Assembly: GCF_000499845.2 (NCBI RefSeq)
Contig: NC_023758.2
Location: forward strand, 2,954,311 to 3,018,310
DNA from: Phaseolus vulgaris
Taxonomy: Eukaryota; Streptophyta; Magnoliopsida; Fabales; Fabaceae
Reading direction: 5' to 3'
DNA: 64,000 nucleotides
The notes under the pieces are model-generated. The model saw only the letters and a list, made by a program, of their open reading frames with translations, did no database searches and had not been told where the DNA came from. Positions 25,001-36,285 of this stretch are shown here, in pieces. How positions within the stretch are numbered: position 1 is the stretch's first letter; every line of letters starts with the position of its first letter. Position numbers and translations under genes: made by a program.

Positions 25001-28000
25001 ATGATATAATTATCAAAATTGGCAATCATTACAGTGAACTAAATTTGGATGCTAGTGACAAAGATAACCACACAACATCCCGTGCATCTTTGAAAAGTCT
25101 AGATGAACATGCGTCAAAGCAATTATCAGTTTCTGGTAGCTTTGACCATAGTGAGCGGGACAAAGGAGTTACGAATGGACAAAAAGATCTTACAAAGGAG
25201 ATAGAATTTAACGACATGTCCATTTCAAAGGAAGTGCAAGCTGGTGAGATGATAAGTGACTCAGATTGGAGACCTCTAGAGAGAGATTTATATTTGAAGG
25301 GAGTAGAAATGTTTGGAAAAAATAGGTACGGAGTTTTCTCACTCTTAAAAAACACTTGGATCATGTTAAATAATTAGGTTATTTTATTATTTTTCTTCTG
25401 AAAATATTTGTATTGTGTAGAGAAATGGTAGAACCAAATTATGCTTATAGTGTGTGTACAGAGGAAATGATCATAGTTGGAGTTTTAACCTTGAAACTTG
25501 AAGGCCTTAGGTTCAACTTGTGGAATCAACCTCTTACATATACAACACTATAGAATCGTTTTATGAATTTGAACAATCCCTAGTCCTCGTGCACAACGAG
25601 AGTTCTTGGGAGATATGAGGGGGACAAACATTCGGGAGTTGGAAAGCCTCACATCATTCGTCGTGTGCGATTTATATATTTCTTGAACCTATTTGCTTAA
25701 TATTAATTCATGAGAAGATTATAAATCTAAGATATTATCATAATCTTAGTAAGATTTTTTAGGCCTATTATATTACTGAGTACCCACACATGTTTGAGAT
25801 AACTAATCTTAGACCTGTTCTCTTGAGTGTGTGATGTGGAGGTGTTGCTTTATATCTGGTATGTGTTTTGTTGCTATCCTAAGCAGTGTAGCCAGTTAAT
25901 CCTAAAATCATGAACAGTGAGAGATTTTCAAAACATAATGATTGTTATTTATTTGTTTTTGCTTATGCGATGCTTCTCACGCTTTGCAGTTGCCTTATAG
26001 CCGCTACCTTACTTCCTGGCTTGAAGACTTGCTTGCAAGTAGCTAGGTATATGTTTGCTGGTGGAGAGTCAATGATCCATGGATCCACACCAAATTCAAC
26101 AGTGGATAGAAATGAAAAGATCAATCCAGAGTGCACAGTGAGAGTTACAAGCATTTGTTTCCTTATCTTCTGTGTTTTCTTCTATTGACTTAATAATTTT
26201 TCTAGAGATGTGGGAGTTGTTTGATGATGATGATGGAAAATTTATTCTTCCCCCAATATTCTGTAAAATAATTATAATACAATTTATTGAGTAAACAAAT
26301 TTGAATAGGGAACATCAATATATTTTGGAATGTCTTGCACTTGCTCAAATTGCAAGATAAACATCAACTTCAGTAGTTGAAAAAATTTAAACTATTATTA
26401 TTTAGGGACTTTCCAGATTTTGTATTTTGTGTTTCCTAATAGGGAGGTTGTTTTCTTGTATTATACTTTTCTAACTGCACTTTATAAATCAATTAGAAGG
26501 AAAGCATAATCTCTGAATGTTAAGTTTTTTGTATTCTGAATATAATTTTGTCATGTTATGTTATTTAGATGGCTTCAAACTACTTTCGATTTTAAATTTG
26601 GGTTACTTTGGTAGGACGTAGAAATGTTAGCAAGATCAAGGTCACAACGGAAAAAGGGAAAACCTAGGAAGTTCAACTATAGTCGAAAGTCTGCTGGTCT
26701 CCCACCTAGATGGAGAAAAATTGCTTATGGCCAAAACCTGTGTAATAAGCAATATACTCCTTGTGGGTGTCATGGAATGTGTGGAAAGGAATGTTCTTGT
26801 CTTCTTAATGGAACTTGCTGTGAAAAATATTGTGGGTATGTGAATTTTCATTTAGTTATGTCCTTTAATCCTTCTTTCTTTCTATTAAAGAAATAGACAC
26901 CATATTTTAATTTTTTCATGGCCATGTGTTGCCCAATTTAAATTACTTTGGTACCATCTTTATGGGGTATCTAATTTGAAGATTCAATTCTAACAAGGAT
27001 ATTTTGTATTTCTCATGGCCATGTGTTGGACTTTTTGAAGTACTTTGTTAACAATCTTTTTTGGATATCTAATTTAAAGATTCCTGTCCAACAAGGGTGA
27101 TCTGGATACATTATTTAATATGTTTTTTCCTAGGTACTTTAACTCAAAAGGAAAGAAGCAAGATTTTTCTTGGAGTGCTAGAGACATGTGGAAAAAAGCT
27201 ATTAAAAATTGATGCTTAGCAAAGCATGAAAATGCATTCTCAACGTAAATTGTGATAAGAAAAATGATAGTTAATTTGAGAATCCTTAGAATTGCATATA
27301 ATTTTTTTATGTGTTTGGGTTTATAAATTAATATAGGTAATAAAGAGTAAGTTTAGAATTAAATAATATGAAAAAATATTAAAATAATAATATTGGGAAT
27401 TTTACTGTGATTGTATAAAAATTTGGATTGTAAATGTATCATTACTTCTATCATAAATTCGTTATTCTTTTTTTACTTTTAGGTGTTCAAAGATATGCAA
27501 AAATCGATTCAGGGGATGTCATTGTACCAAGAGTCAATGCAGAAGTCGATTGTGTCCATGCTTTGCAGCCAATCGTGAGTGTGACCCGGATGTATGTCGA
27601 AATTGTTGGGTTAGGTAATGTTATTATTATTATTATTATTTTTGTATCTCTAACTTGATTTTTTTTAGCCTATTTTTTCTATTAATATATTTCTTATATT
27701 TTACTTCACGTTGTTCAGAAATTTATAACAAAGGTAAATAGTTTGATCTAATAATTCGGTAGCTTATGTTGATTCAAGAACATGAACCATATTTTTCCTA
27801 TTTTTGAGAGACCAAAAAATACAATTCTCTAGTAATTTTGTCTATTGTTGATTTGGATATGTATCTTGATTTTGATTTTCAGAAGGTATTCATTTGTTTA
27901 AATATTATCCATTAAATTTATAATTGTTGTATTAACCACTCCAAATTTAAGTCAATAAAATTGATTATCATATTCCAAAAAATTTAATTGTGACATTTTT

Positions 28001-31000
28001 TATATAGTTGCGGCGATGGTTCATTAGGGGAGCCACCTCGACGAGGAGATGGTAAATGCAGAAATATGAATATTCTTTTAGGACAAAAAGAGAGGGTTAG
28101 TAAAGACTTATTTTATTTTTTGGAACCTGCATGGGCCATGTTTTCCTTGTTAATTGTGCCTTATAATTTTATATGAAAACTTTTATAAAAAAAAAGACTT
28201 ATTTTACTTTTAAAAAAAAATGTTTTGAAAAATATTTTTCCTAAGCAATTCCACATTATTCAACAAACAAAATCCATTATATTTAAAACATCACTTTAGA
28301 AACCAAAAAGATGAAACTATTGAGAGATTCAATCCTCCACTTAATTTCTCACTTTTGCGTCACCCTCCTCCATTTATTTAGTTGAATTATTTTGAAAGGT
28401 AATATAGTGATTTTTGAAATTAGAAATAAAAAACTCTAACTCTTTTATTCTTTAAATTACTTATGTTTCATTCACGAATAAAGTAGTGAATACTTAAGTA
28501 TCTTACACTCTGCTCCTTATATCTTTTAGATTCTTTTGGCAAAGTCAGATGTTATAGGATGGGGAGCATTCGCAAAGGTTGAGTTTTTTCTAACTGTTTG
28601 TTTTTAAATAATGTGATAGCATGCTTTACTAACTAATTGGTGATGCATTTCAGAACCCAATTAACAAAAATGTTTGCCTAGGAGAGTACAAAGGTGAACT
28701 AATTCCTCCTAAAGAAGCAGAAAAACGTGGGAAACTATATGATCGTATCAACACTTCCTTCCTTTTTAACCTCAATAATAAGGCAAGTTTTTGTATCAAC
28801 TAAATTTTCTCTTTGACCCATGTTTTAATGCTTTTCATATGAACTTGATCATTCTTGTAATTTTTATAAGGCTGTTTGAATGATTTATTAGTTAATGTGT
28901 ACAACATATAGATACTATTTTCCCTTATTTAGTGAACATGTGATTGATGCTAGGTAGTGGGTCATGAGTAACACTTAAGACCTTACCTCCTCAAATGCAT
29001 AACTCAATTTGACTAAAAAGTGAATTATACAATCTTGATTCCTACATAACCTTGAATTACATGCACATTGAGCAATATGATTAGTACCTTGAGTTTGGTA
29101 AAATACTTTATTATCATTGAATTTCGATGGTCAAGGGAGTAAATCTCTAGTTGCAACTCATATTCAAATGAGATACATGCGGGGAGAAATGTTCTTTGAG
29201 ATTATTCCATATTTTGTGTATATTTTTTATTTGAAGTCTTACGTCAATTAGAGATAAGATTAATTAATGGTATATAAATGAGTGAAAATTTGTCTCACAA
29301 ACTAGTTTTGTAAGATTGAGCTAAACTTAAAATTCACTTCTTAAATATAGTGTCAAAATCATTTAAATCTTATCATAATAAGAGTTTGTTGAACTTATAT
29401 TGTTTTACACCATAAAACTAGTGAGCTCTAATTCCATATACCAAAAGGAAAGATAAATGACGCAAAAAGAATTAATTGTATATTAATTTGCTACAAAAAA
29501 AAATATACAAAGAAGGTATATACATGCAAGCATAATTTCAACAAGACCTAACTAACTCTTAACATATACAACTAACTTTCATTATTGTTATTTACATATG
29601 CTAACAATTAGGTCATCCATCTTTATACATAGAACGATTGTCTCCTAATTGTTCAATTTATTGCTAGTTTACTATATGAACATTGTATTTATGCTAAAAA
29701 ACCATCATCTAGTTTTGAAAGTAAGTCTCAATAAAAAAAATTCATTCCATTTTCTCTATTTATTTACAAATGTTTGGATCATTTTTACTTATTTTGCTTA
29801 AAAGTCATTAATATTGTTTCATTTTTTCAAATGGGGATGGTTATCACGTTGGATACTGACAGGAGATTATCATCACTCTTTTCGTATAAGGGTAGACTCT
29901 ACAAACTTGATTTAGTGTATGGAGGGTTGAAATTAGGTATAAAGGTTATTTTGTAGTTGAATTTCACACAAACTTTGTTTTGTATATAGGTTGGAATATT
30001 CCTTAAATACTTCTCTTTAATTTATTCATTCTTGGATTGGAATATCTCTTAAATACTTCACTTTAATTTATTATTTTTTACTGATAAATAAATTATTTTA
30101 TTTATCATTTAGTGTATTTGTTCCTCAGTTATCAATCATGCCTTATTCCTAATAGTTTTAGGAAGCTTCGAAGGATACTAAGGATACTTTAGAAAAATGT
30201 GCTATCGTAGATTAAACATAATCCTTCCTGAAAAATTTTACTTGAAATATTGTCAAGTTACCTTACATAAAAAAAAATACAATAGATATAAGTCAGTTTT
30301 GATAAAGTATAATTTATATTAAATAATTTTACTAGAGATAAAAATACCTTCGTATTTCTGACCAAAAGTAACACTAATTAAAGTCATAATATCTCTTATA
30401 GTAGATATTATAACAATTTGGTGTGTGAAGAATAATGTCTTCCATCGTTGTGATTTATTGGAAGAGGTATGTGAATAAAAAAATGTTTTATACAGATAAC
30501 ATAAATCATTAAGGGAGCACTATAGGAGATTTGGCCATTTTTTAAAGAAGTATTAGTTTATGACTTTTCCTCTCCCAACTAACGCATGCATTAGAACTTT
30601 TGGTTGAAACATACCAATTGAGGTAAATCATGGCCAAGTATTCATTCGGGTCAAACTCCAAAAAATCAATAGAGATAGCACAGGCTGGTTAATCATTTTA
30701 TCTCTAGTGGTCCATTCTATTTTGTACTCTTCAAGTTGTCATGTTTAACATCTATGCAACATTTTGATATCTATGTTCAATTTGTTTGTTTTCGTAAGTT
30801 GACTTTCTTACAATGGTCATGTGCACTCTATAAAAAACTTACCTTTGAATTAGTAGAACTACTCAACAGTTTCATTAGATTTTTGTGAGCCTTCCCAAAT
30901 ATCCATAAGTATTAGTTTTTAATATTCAAATTGATACCGAAAGCTTTTGATTTGCATGAAATCGATCAAAAATTTTAAGAGATTAGGAGGTCTAGTCTAA

Positions 31001-31519
31001 TGAGTCAATCTTCTATTACGGTTAGGTGGTTCGAGATTGAATATCTCAACCAATATTTTATATAAATTATCTCATATTAATTCATTTGTTTTTGTCAATA
31101 AAAAAAATATAATATATTGTAATTTTCTTCCTACATATTTCTCATAAACTTACTACTTGTATTTTTATAGTGGGTTATTGATGCTCATCGTCTAGGAGAC
31201 AAATTAAAATTTGCGAACCATTCAGCAAAACCCAACTGCTATGCAAAGGTTAGTCCCAGTACCCACTTATGTGATTGCTCTGTACTCATTGAAGTTCATT
31301 ATGGAATTGTGAAAATGATTGGTTACATAGGTGATGCTTGTTGGAGGAGAACATCGAGTGGGAATATTTGCCAAGGAAAACATTCAAGCTGGTGATGAGA
31401 TTTTTTATGACTATTGGTATGATCTAGATTGCGCACCATCATGGGCTCTTCCACCAGAAGACAATGCTTCCAAAAAAGATGAACCAGTTACTTCACAAAC
31501 CAAGACCAAGAAACGTTAG
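19086..31519 (+). CDS. E(z)-type histone H3K27 methyltransferase, SWN/EZA1-MEDEA-like
   Basis: Catalytic subunit of a plant Polycomb repressive complex 2. Seventeen exons join in frame to 790 residues: 19086-19124, 19579-19683, 22078-22337, 22522-22683, 23018-23102, 23231-23392, 23500-23547, 23631-23699, 24916-25325, 25990-26137, 26615-26835, 27483-27614, 28008-28095, 28530-28577, 28654-28782, 31171-31248, 31331-31519. Visible parts: the [11 protein letters not shown] and [15 protein letters not shown] blocks (about 122-155); CRRCL-IFDC (about 267-275); a SANT-like segment [20 protein letters not shown] (about 425-450); the cysteine-rich CXC domain with [17 protein letters not shown] and [20 protein letters not shown] (about 545-612); and a SET domain with [26 protein letters not shown] (716-725) and FYDY (753-756). 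Exon 15 ends with a GC donor. The protein is shorter and more divergent than CLF (about 900) or SWN (about 856), mainly in the central linker. Exon 1 has a weak donor (CATCAT/GTCTGT), so the first 13 residues are the least certain. Confidence 0.92.
20310..21775 (-). mobile_element. LINE (L1-like) ORF2 3' remnant in E(z) intron 2
   Basis: Minus-strand pieces follow the order of the C-terminal part of plant L1-like ORF2. They are [19 protein letters not shown] (about 21600-21660), a zf-RVT-type block [18 protein letters not shown] (about 21180-21240), and an RNase H domain with [23 protein letters not shown] and WLESDP (20582-20830). The RNase H homology continues to about 20310 ([18 protein letters not shown]) before stops. 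Frameshifts and stops make it dead. The RT core upstream is absent, so the copy is 5'-truncated. It accounts for most of the 2.4-kb intron. Confidence 0.85.
24480..24760 (-). mobile_element. Short LINE zf-RVT fragment in E(z) intron 8
   Basis: The minus-strand translation reads [18 protein letters not shown] followed by a CVG...RHIYFVC pattern. This matches the reverse-transcriptase zinc-binding region found at the end of plant LINE ORF2 (leucine/lysine-rich segment, then C-x2-C-like and H-x4-C residues). It is less than 300 bp long and broken by stops. It is separate from the larger LINE copy in intron 2. Confidence 0.55.
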
Positions 31520-32938
31520 TCATCCGGGATTACCAATTATGCTATCTTCTCTCAAAAACCAAATTTTGTATCATTATGAATCAAACTATGAGCATGTCTT
31601 GTTTTAGACATAATTATTTCCATTTATTCAATGCTCATAAAATATCCATTTATGCAATTAGCTTGAGTGTTAGAAATTTGGGACTTGTTTGTATTAAGTA
31701 CGTTTGTTATGACTGACTGTGAAAAATCTTTTGATAATATATAATACTTTCTCTTATCTAATTTTGTTCCAATTCGTCTCAAGTATATTTTGCACTTAGT
31801 AAGTTAAACTCTAATCCGTGAGTGTATTATTGTAGTTAATAGGTTTATAATGTTAAGAAAACTCAAAAGATTGTTAAAAGATAAAATGCAGTTCATTAAA
31901 TAGTGTAGTGCATTTTTTATTGATAAAAAATTGAGCATATTTTGATTTAAACTTGAAGTCTGAAGTATATTTTCTAGGAAGTTGAATTTCATTCATTACT
32001 TTTTAGTTTTAGGTTTTTGGATTAAGGTTTCTGATTTATTTTTAGTATTTTATATTTAGAGTTTTATCACTATTATTTATTTCTATACACAATTCAATTA
32101 AAATAACACAAATAATTTTTTCTTAAATTATTCCATAGTAAAAGTTTTCTTAAAAAAAATTACTGAACTGTGAAGTTATGTACATGATAAAAACGAATTG
32201 ACTACAATCTGATAAAACTAATTTTTTTAATACCGGTTAATATGAGTTTAGTATAATATAATCTGATATAATTAAAGTTATACACAACAAGTACGCGTTC
32301 AATTATACAATATTTTTGTAAAAATTATTTAATTGTTTTTTTACCTGTACAATAGTTTTGGGTTTAGAATTTAGAATTCTCAATTAAAATCGTATTTATT
32401 ACGTACTATTATTTTTTGAGAAATAATCTACATACAAGATTTAAAAAAAAAAAATCGTATTTATCATATATGATTTTTTTTAAATTTCAAAAATTATGAA
32501 TGTAAATAGTGATTTTTTCATAATTAATTCATATTTTTTATATTCTATTTGTCCAAATTCAAAATAAAAAATAATTTGAAACGGAAATTCAAAATTAAAT
32601 TACACTACTTAAAAACACATTATTTTTCTTATATATAATTGATTTATTATTTTCATTATTAAATAATAGGATAAAGTTTGTTTTACATTCCTCTTTTTCT
32701 CTCGTTTGTACTTTATAATTCCTTTTAATAATACAATATTACATTTAATTAATAAATATAAATAAAATAAAAATAATATTAGTTATCAAGTGAGAATATG
32801 AAGAAAAAAAAATTAGAATATCAAATTATGTCCTAAAACTAATAATAACATTAGCTGCAAAATATTACTCATATTCAACTGGCACCTACAATTTAAGGGT
32901 GTTCATTATTCTCCCTCTCTCGCTCACAGCACAGAAGC
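31520..32938. other. E(z) 3' UTR, intergenic and DUF1118 gene promoter
   Basis: AT-rich, with no supported coding sequence. A pyrimidine-rich leader (CTCCCTCTCTCGCTCACAG at about 32911) immediately precedes the next ATG and is a likely 5' UTR. Confidence 0.6.
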
Positions 32939-33451
32939 ATGAACGCTTCAAGGATGCTACTGTTGTCGCCACTATCGAGCTGCAACGTGGTGCGCGGGAA
33001 GCTTTTTCCGGAGTCACTTAGAAGGCGCAGTTGCTGTTCTCCTCCGCCGCTTAAAATAGTGAGCATGGCGAAGGAGGGCGGCGACGCCAGCAGCAACGGC
33101 GGCATTGTTGAAAAAGTAGCCATAGGAGGTGGATTGATCTCAACCCCAGTAATCGCTTGGTCTCTCTACACACTCAAAACAACCGGTTGTGGTTTGCCCC
33201 CCGGTCCAGGTGGTTCAATCGGTGCAGTGGAAGGAGTGAGCTACCTGGTTGTTGTGGGCATAGTGGGTTGGTCACTCTACACCAAAGCCAAAACCGGTTC
33301 TGGACTTCCCAATGGTCCTTTTGGGTTGTTGGGTGCCGTTGAAGGCCTTTCGTATTTGCTCTTGCTTGGCATTGTGGTTGTGTTCGGGTTGCAGTTCCTT
33401 GACAAGGGTTTCATTCCTGGTCCTCTCCCCGCAGATCAGTGCTTTGGATAG
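32939..33451 (+). CDS. DUF1118 chloroplast membrane protein, RIQ1/RIQ2-like
   Basis: A single-exon gene of 170 residues. The N-terminal 43 residues are rich in Ser, Arg and Leu and poor in acidic residues, as a chloroplast transit peptide would be. The rest holds an internal duplication, WSLYTLKTTGCGLPPGPGG (74-92) and WSLYTKAKTGSGLPNGPFG (111-129). Each copy is followed by a GAVEG(V/L)SYL segment leading into a hydrophobic span (about 102-110 and 138-153). It ends GPLPADQCFG. This matches plant DUF1118 proteins. To my knowledge the Arabidopsis members include RIQ1 and RIQ2, grana thylakoid proteins that affect LHCII organisation and grana stacking. That link is from memory of the family, and RIQ1 versus RIQ2 cannot be decided here. 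No introns, frameshifts or other damage are seen. Confidence 0.85.
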   Translation: MNASRMLLLSPLSSCNVVRGKLFPESLRRRSCCSPPPLKIVSMAKEGGDASSNGGIVEKVAIGGGLISTPVIAWSLYTLKTTGCGLPPGPGGSIGAVEGVSYLVVVGIVGWSLYTKAKTGSGLPNGPFGLLGAVEGLSYLLLLGIVVVFGLQFLDKGFIPGPLPADQCFG

Positions 33452-33921
33452 GTTCTGCACACAAAGCATTCGATAGTGTAATATGAGCCACTACAATGCT
33501 ATCCTTTTACTTCTGGATAAGCTTGTAACATGTGTCTTACAATGTCCTTTTCATCTGCTTATGCCTCTCTCTATATTTTCCTTTTGTTTCATACTATGTG
33601 TCTCTCTATATTTCTTTTTATTTAATGTTTTGTTCGGATTACCGAATGGACTTTTGAGATGATAGAAAAAAAAAATGTAAAGAAAGTTAAGATGTTTGGA
33701 TTAAGATAAATAGGGTAGAAAGTAGTGTAGAAAAAGTTTATAAAAATTTGTGAATGATGTGAAGAGTGTGATTGAAATTATATTTTTTTTAATTGATAAA
33801 AATGTAATTTTACACATTGCTCTTGCGTTTAAAAATTGATAAAAAAAAATTAATTTGATTGATTATTTGTGAATTATAATTGTTTTTGAGTTAAAATATT
33901 ATTTTCGGCAATTGAAACATT

Positions 33922-34130
33922 CACTACAAGAAAAAGGTGATTTAGCTTCCATATGTATGTGTGGGCTAAGTGTAGACGCGATTTTCATGGGCCAAACTTA
34001 CGCGCAAAGTAATTTCTTTTTGACAATCCGACACATAATGGACGCATATAGATTTAAATAAATAAAAAATATTTTAGTTTGCGTACGATAGAATAGGAAC
34101 CATGGGCTATAGCGCACGCATAGTTAGAGT
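33922..34130 (+). mobile_element. CACTA transposon terminus (one end only)
   Basis: The sequence CACTACAAGAAAAAGGTGAT at 33922 is the classic plant CACTA (En/Spm) terminal inverted repeat. It is followed by a subterminal region of raised GC content with GCG-containing short repeats (TTACGCGCAAAG, GCGTACGA, GCGCACGC). I found no opposite TTTTTCTTGTAGTG terminus downstream within this intergenic region, so the right end is lost or too diverged to see. The right coordinate is only where the subterminal-like sequence stops. Confidence 0.65.
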
Positions 34131-34261
34131 TTATTGATTTTATATTTATTTAATGTATAACATGGTAATAAATATTATAATTTTTACTTGTTTATTTTAT
34201 TTATTTTAATTTTTTTAATATTATAATAATTTTTTAAATTTTAATAATATTGGTATATGTT

Positions 34262-34600
34262 AATTAAATTAAATTGATTACGTGTTTGTTTTTAAATTAT
34301 TTAAAAAAATTATCTTAAACAATTTAAAAAGAATTGAAAAATGTTAAAAAATAATAATTGAGTAAAAGAAAAAAATGTAATTAAATTTGTAAATGTTATA
34401 TAAAATACTTAAATTTTTTAAAAATTAATTATTTTAATTTCATTTCATTTATAATATTATAATAAGTATTTAAATATAAATTAGTTAAATTAAATTTATT
34501 AAATTGATTAAGTGTTTGATTTAAAATTATTTTAAAAAAATATCTTATAAAGTTTATAAAGAATTGAAAGATGTAGAACAATAATAATTGGGTAAAAAAA
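34262..34600. repeat. Diverged direct repeat, about 225-bp spacing
   Basis: The stretch 34262-34371 recurs at about 34484-34600: AAATTAAATT, then AAATTGATTA(C/A)GTGTTTG, a TTATCTTA/TATCTTATAA word, GAATTGAAA and ATAATAATTG(A/G)GTAAA. The copies show multiple substitutions. The repeat lies within the DNA that follows the CACTA terminus and may be internal to that element. Confidence 0.6.
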
Positions 34601-34623
34601 ATACATATTTAAATTTTTAAAAT

Positions 34624-34860
34624 ATTATGTATTTATTTTTTGTTGTATAAATTAAATATATGTTTTGTTCTATAAATGAAATTAAGTTTTTATTGTATAA
34701 ATTAAAATAATTTTTTGTTGTATAAATGAAATGAATTATTTTTGTTGTATAAATTGAATTGAATTGTTTTGTATAAATTAAAGAAAGTTTTTTTTTTATA
34801 AATTATATACATTTCTTTTATACATTAAATTTATTTATTTGTTGTATAAATTTAAAATAA
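34624..34860. repeat. Degenerate array of GTTGTATAAAT-type units
   Basis: The word TTTTGTTGTATAAATT/GA recurs roughly every 25-35 bp, about eight or nine times with single-base and length variation. Clear copies lie near 34638, 34694, 34720, 34742 and 34840. It has no coding meaning. Confidence 0.65.
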
Positions 34861-36285
34861 AATGAATTAAATTTTTAAAAATTTTAATATAATTTTTATT
34901 AAATTATAATAATAATAATAATAATTATAAAAAAATCATAATATAACAAAAGAATTTATATGATGTAATAGTTAAATTCTTTAGTCAAGGGATTGGGTTT
35001 ATTAAAGTTCAAGTCCTGCCTACTGTGTCCATTTTTCATGGATTTGGTCCAGATAAGGTGCTTCAAATTCACTTTCTTCACATTTATACACTTTAATCCA
35101 AACACAATGTTTTTTACACGAAAGTATAAACAGTGTACTAAGCAATTAAGAACGAAATTGAACCATTTTTTAAGAAAAAAAACTTAGTAGTTCTTGTGTT
35201 TTGGGTTAAACATGGTCAAGAATCTGTCATTATATTTTCATATACATAAATTTAGTCTTCAAACTTAAAAGCATAACTTTAATCTCTCTTACTTCAAAAT
35301 CATGATAAACTTTTAGAATGAAGAGACTAATAACCTATTTTTCTTTCCTTTCTCAACGTCTAGAGTTGATAAATTGAAGATACTGATCGAAAGCCTTCTG
35401 AAACACTTTTACTGTAGAGTTTTTTTCCTCCTAAGTTGAGTATCTCGAGTATTATCTCAAAAAGAAGATAAATATGGAAAAAAGAAGTGTCATGTTACAT
35501 GCTAATCTGCTATAAATGGGATAGTTGCTTTTAGTTTAATAAATAATGATCATTTTGAAGTTAAACAATGCAGTGATATAATTTTTTATGATTTAGTGAT
35601 GATACTGAAAATAAAGCGTATTAAATTAAAGTTAAAAATGTTATTTTTGGGTGAATATATGCAAGTGTTTTTGGTTGGTTGGTGAGCTATTTGAAGGTGA
35701 AATGTGTTGTGGCCGAACATGGGATAACAGAAGGAAAACCAGACAAAAATGGTCAAAGCTATAACTAATTCAAACTAAGGAAGAGGTGGCAGAGAGAAAT
35801 GCATTGATTGAGAAAAACATAGGTCCTCCTTTGTCGGATAGCATTGAGGGAAAACAAGAAAGCCTCATTTCGTACTATGGACCTTTTAGCATGCAACACG
35901 TTTCCCTTTTCTTTCTGTTGAGAACCCCTGGTTTTCTTCCAATCAGGTAGAAACAAAAAAAACTTCTCCCCACGACACTTTAATCCCATAATCTAGGAAC
36001 ACAAATTCCATTACTAGTTCAAAATAAAAACACCAATAAACATAGTAGAAACCTGGTTTTGACTTTTGTGTAGGTTAATGAATCGTTTCATCACCTTCAT
36101 CTACATGTAACTATCATGCATTCACATTTTCACCATAACTTGTTCATCATCCCAACCTCTTGTTCTTTTCAGGGGTCCAACCGCCGGTAGATGGTGTTTC
36201 CGGCAACGCGCTCTTTTGAATACAAACCTTTCGCCGGAACCCAGAATTAATTAGTACTTCATGTGAATTCTGAGATACAGTAACA

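Larger units (their letters stand above)
33452..36285. other. Intergenic region between DUF1118 and PERK genes
   Basis: Besides the CACTA terminus and the two repeats listed separately, the sequence is AT-rich and shows no supported gene. From about 35640 the composition is more balanced. The final 150 bases (GGGGTCCAACCGCCGGTAG, TTTCGCCGGAACC) are a likely PERK promoter and 5' UTR. Confidence 0.55.

Noticed and set aside
30970..31110. Possible tRNA-derived SINE in E(z) intron 15
   Set aside because: A B-box-like GGTTCGAGATT and an A-rich tail are present, but no convincing A box, no folding tRNA-like head and no target duplication could be shown.
34950..35040. tRNA-like stretch (GTTCAAGTCC)
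   Set aside because: Only a B-box-like word is present. No cloverleaf with acceptor, D and anticodon stems can be drawn.
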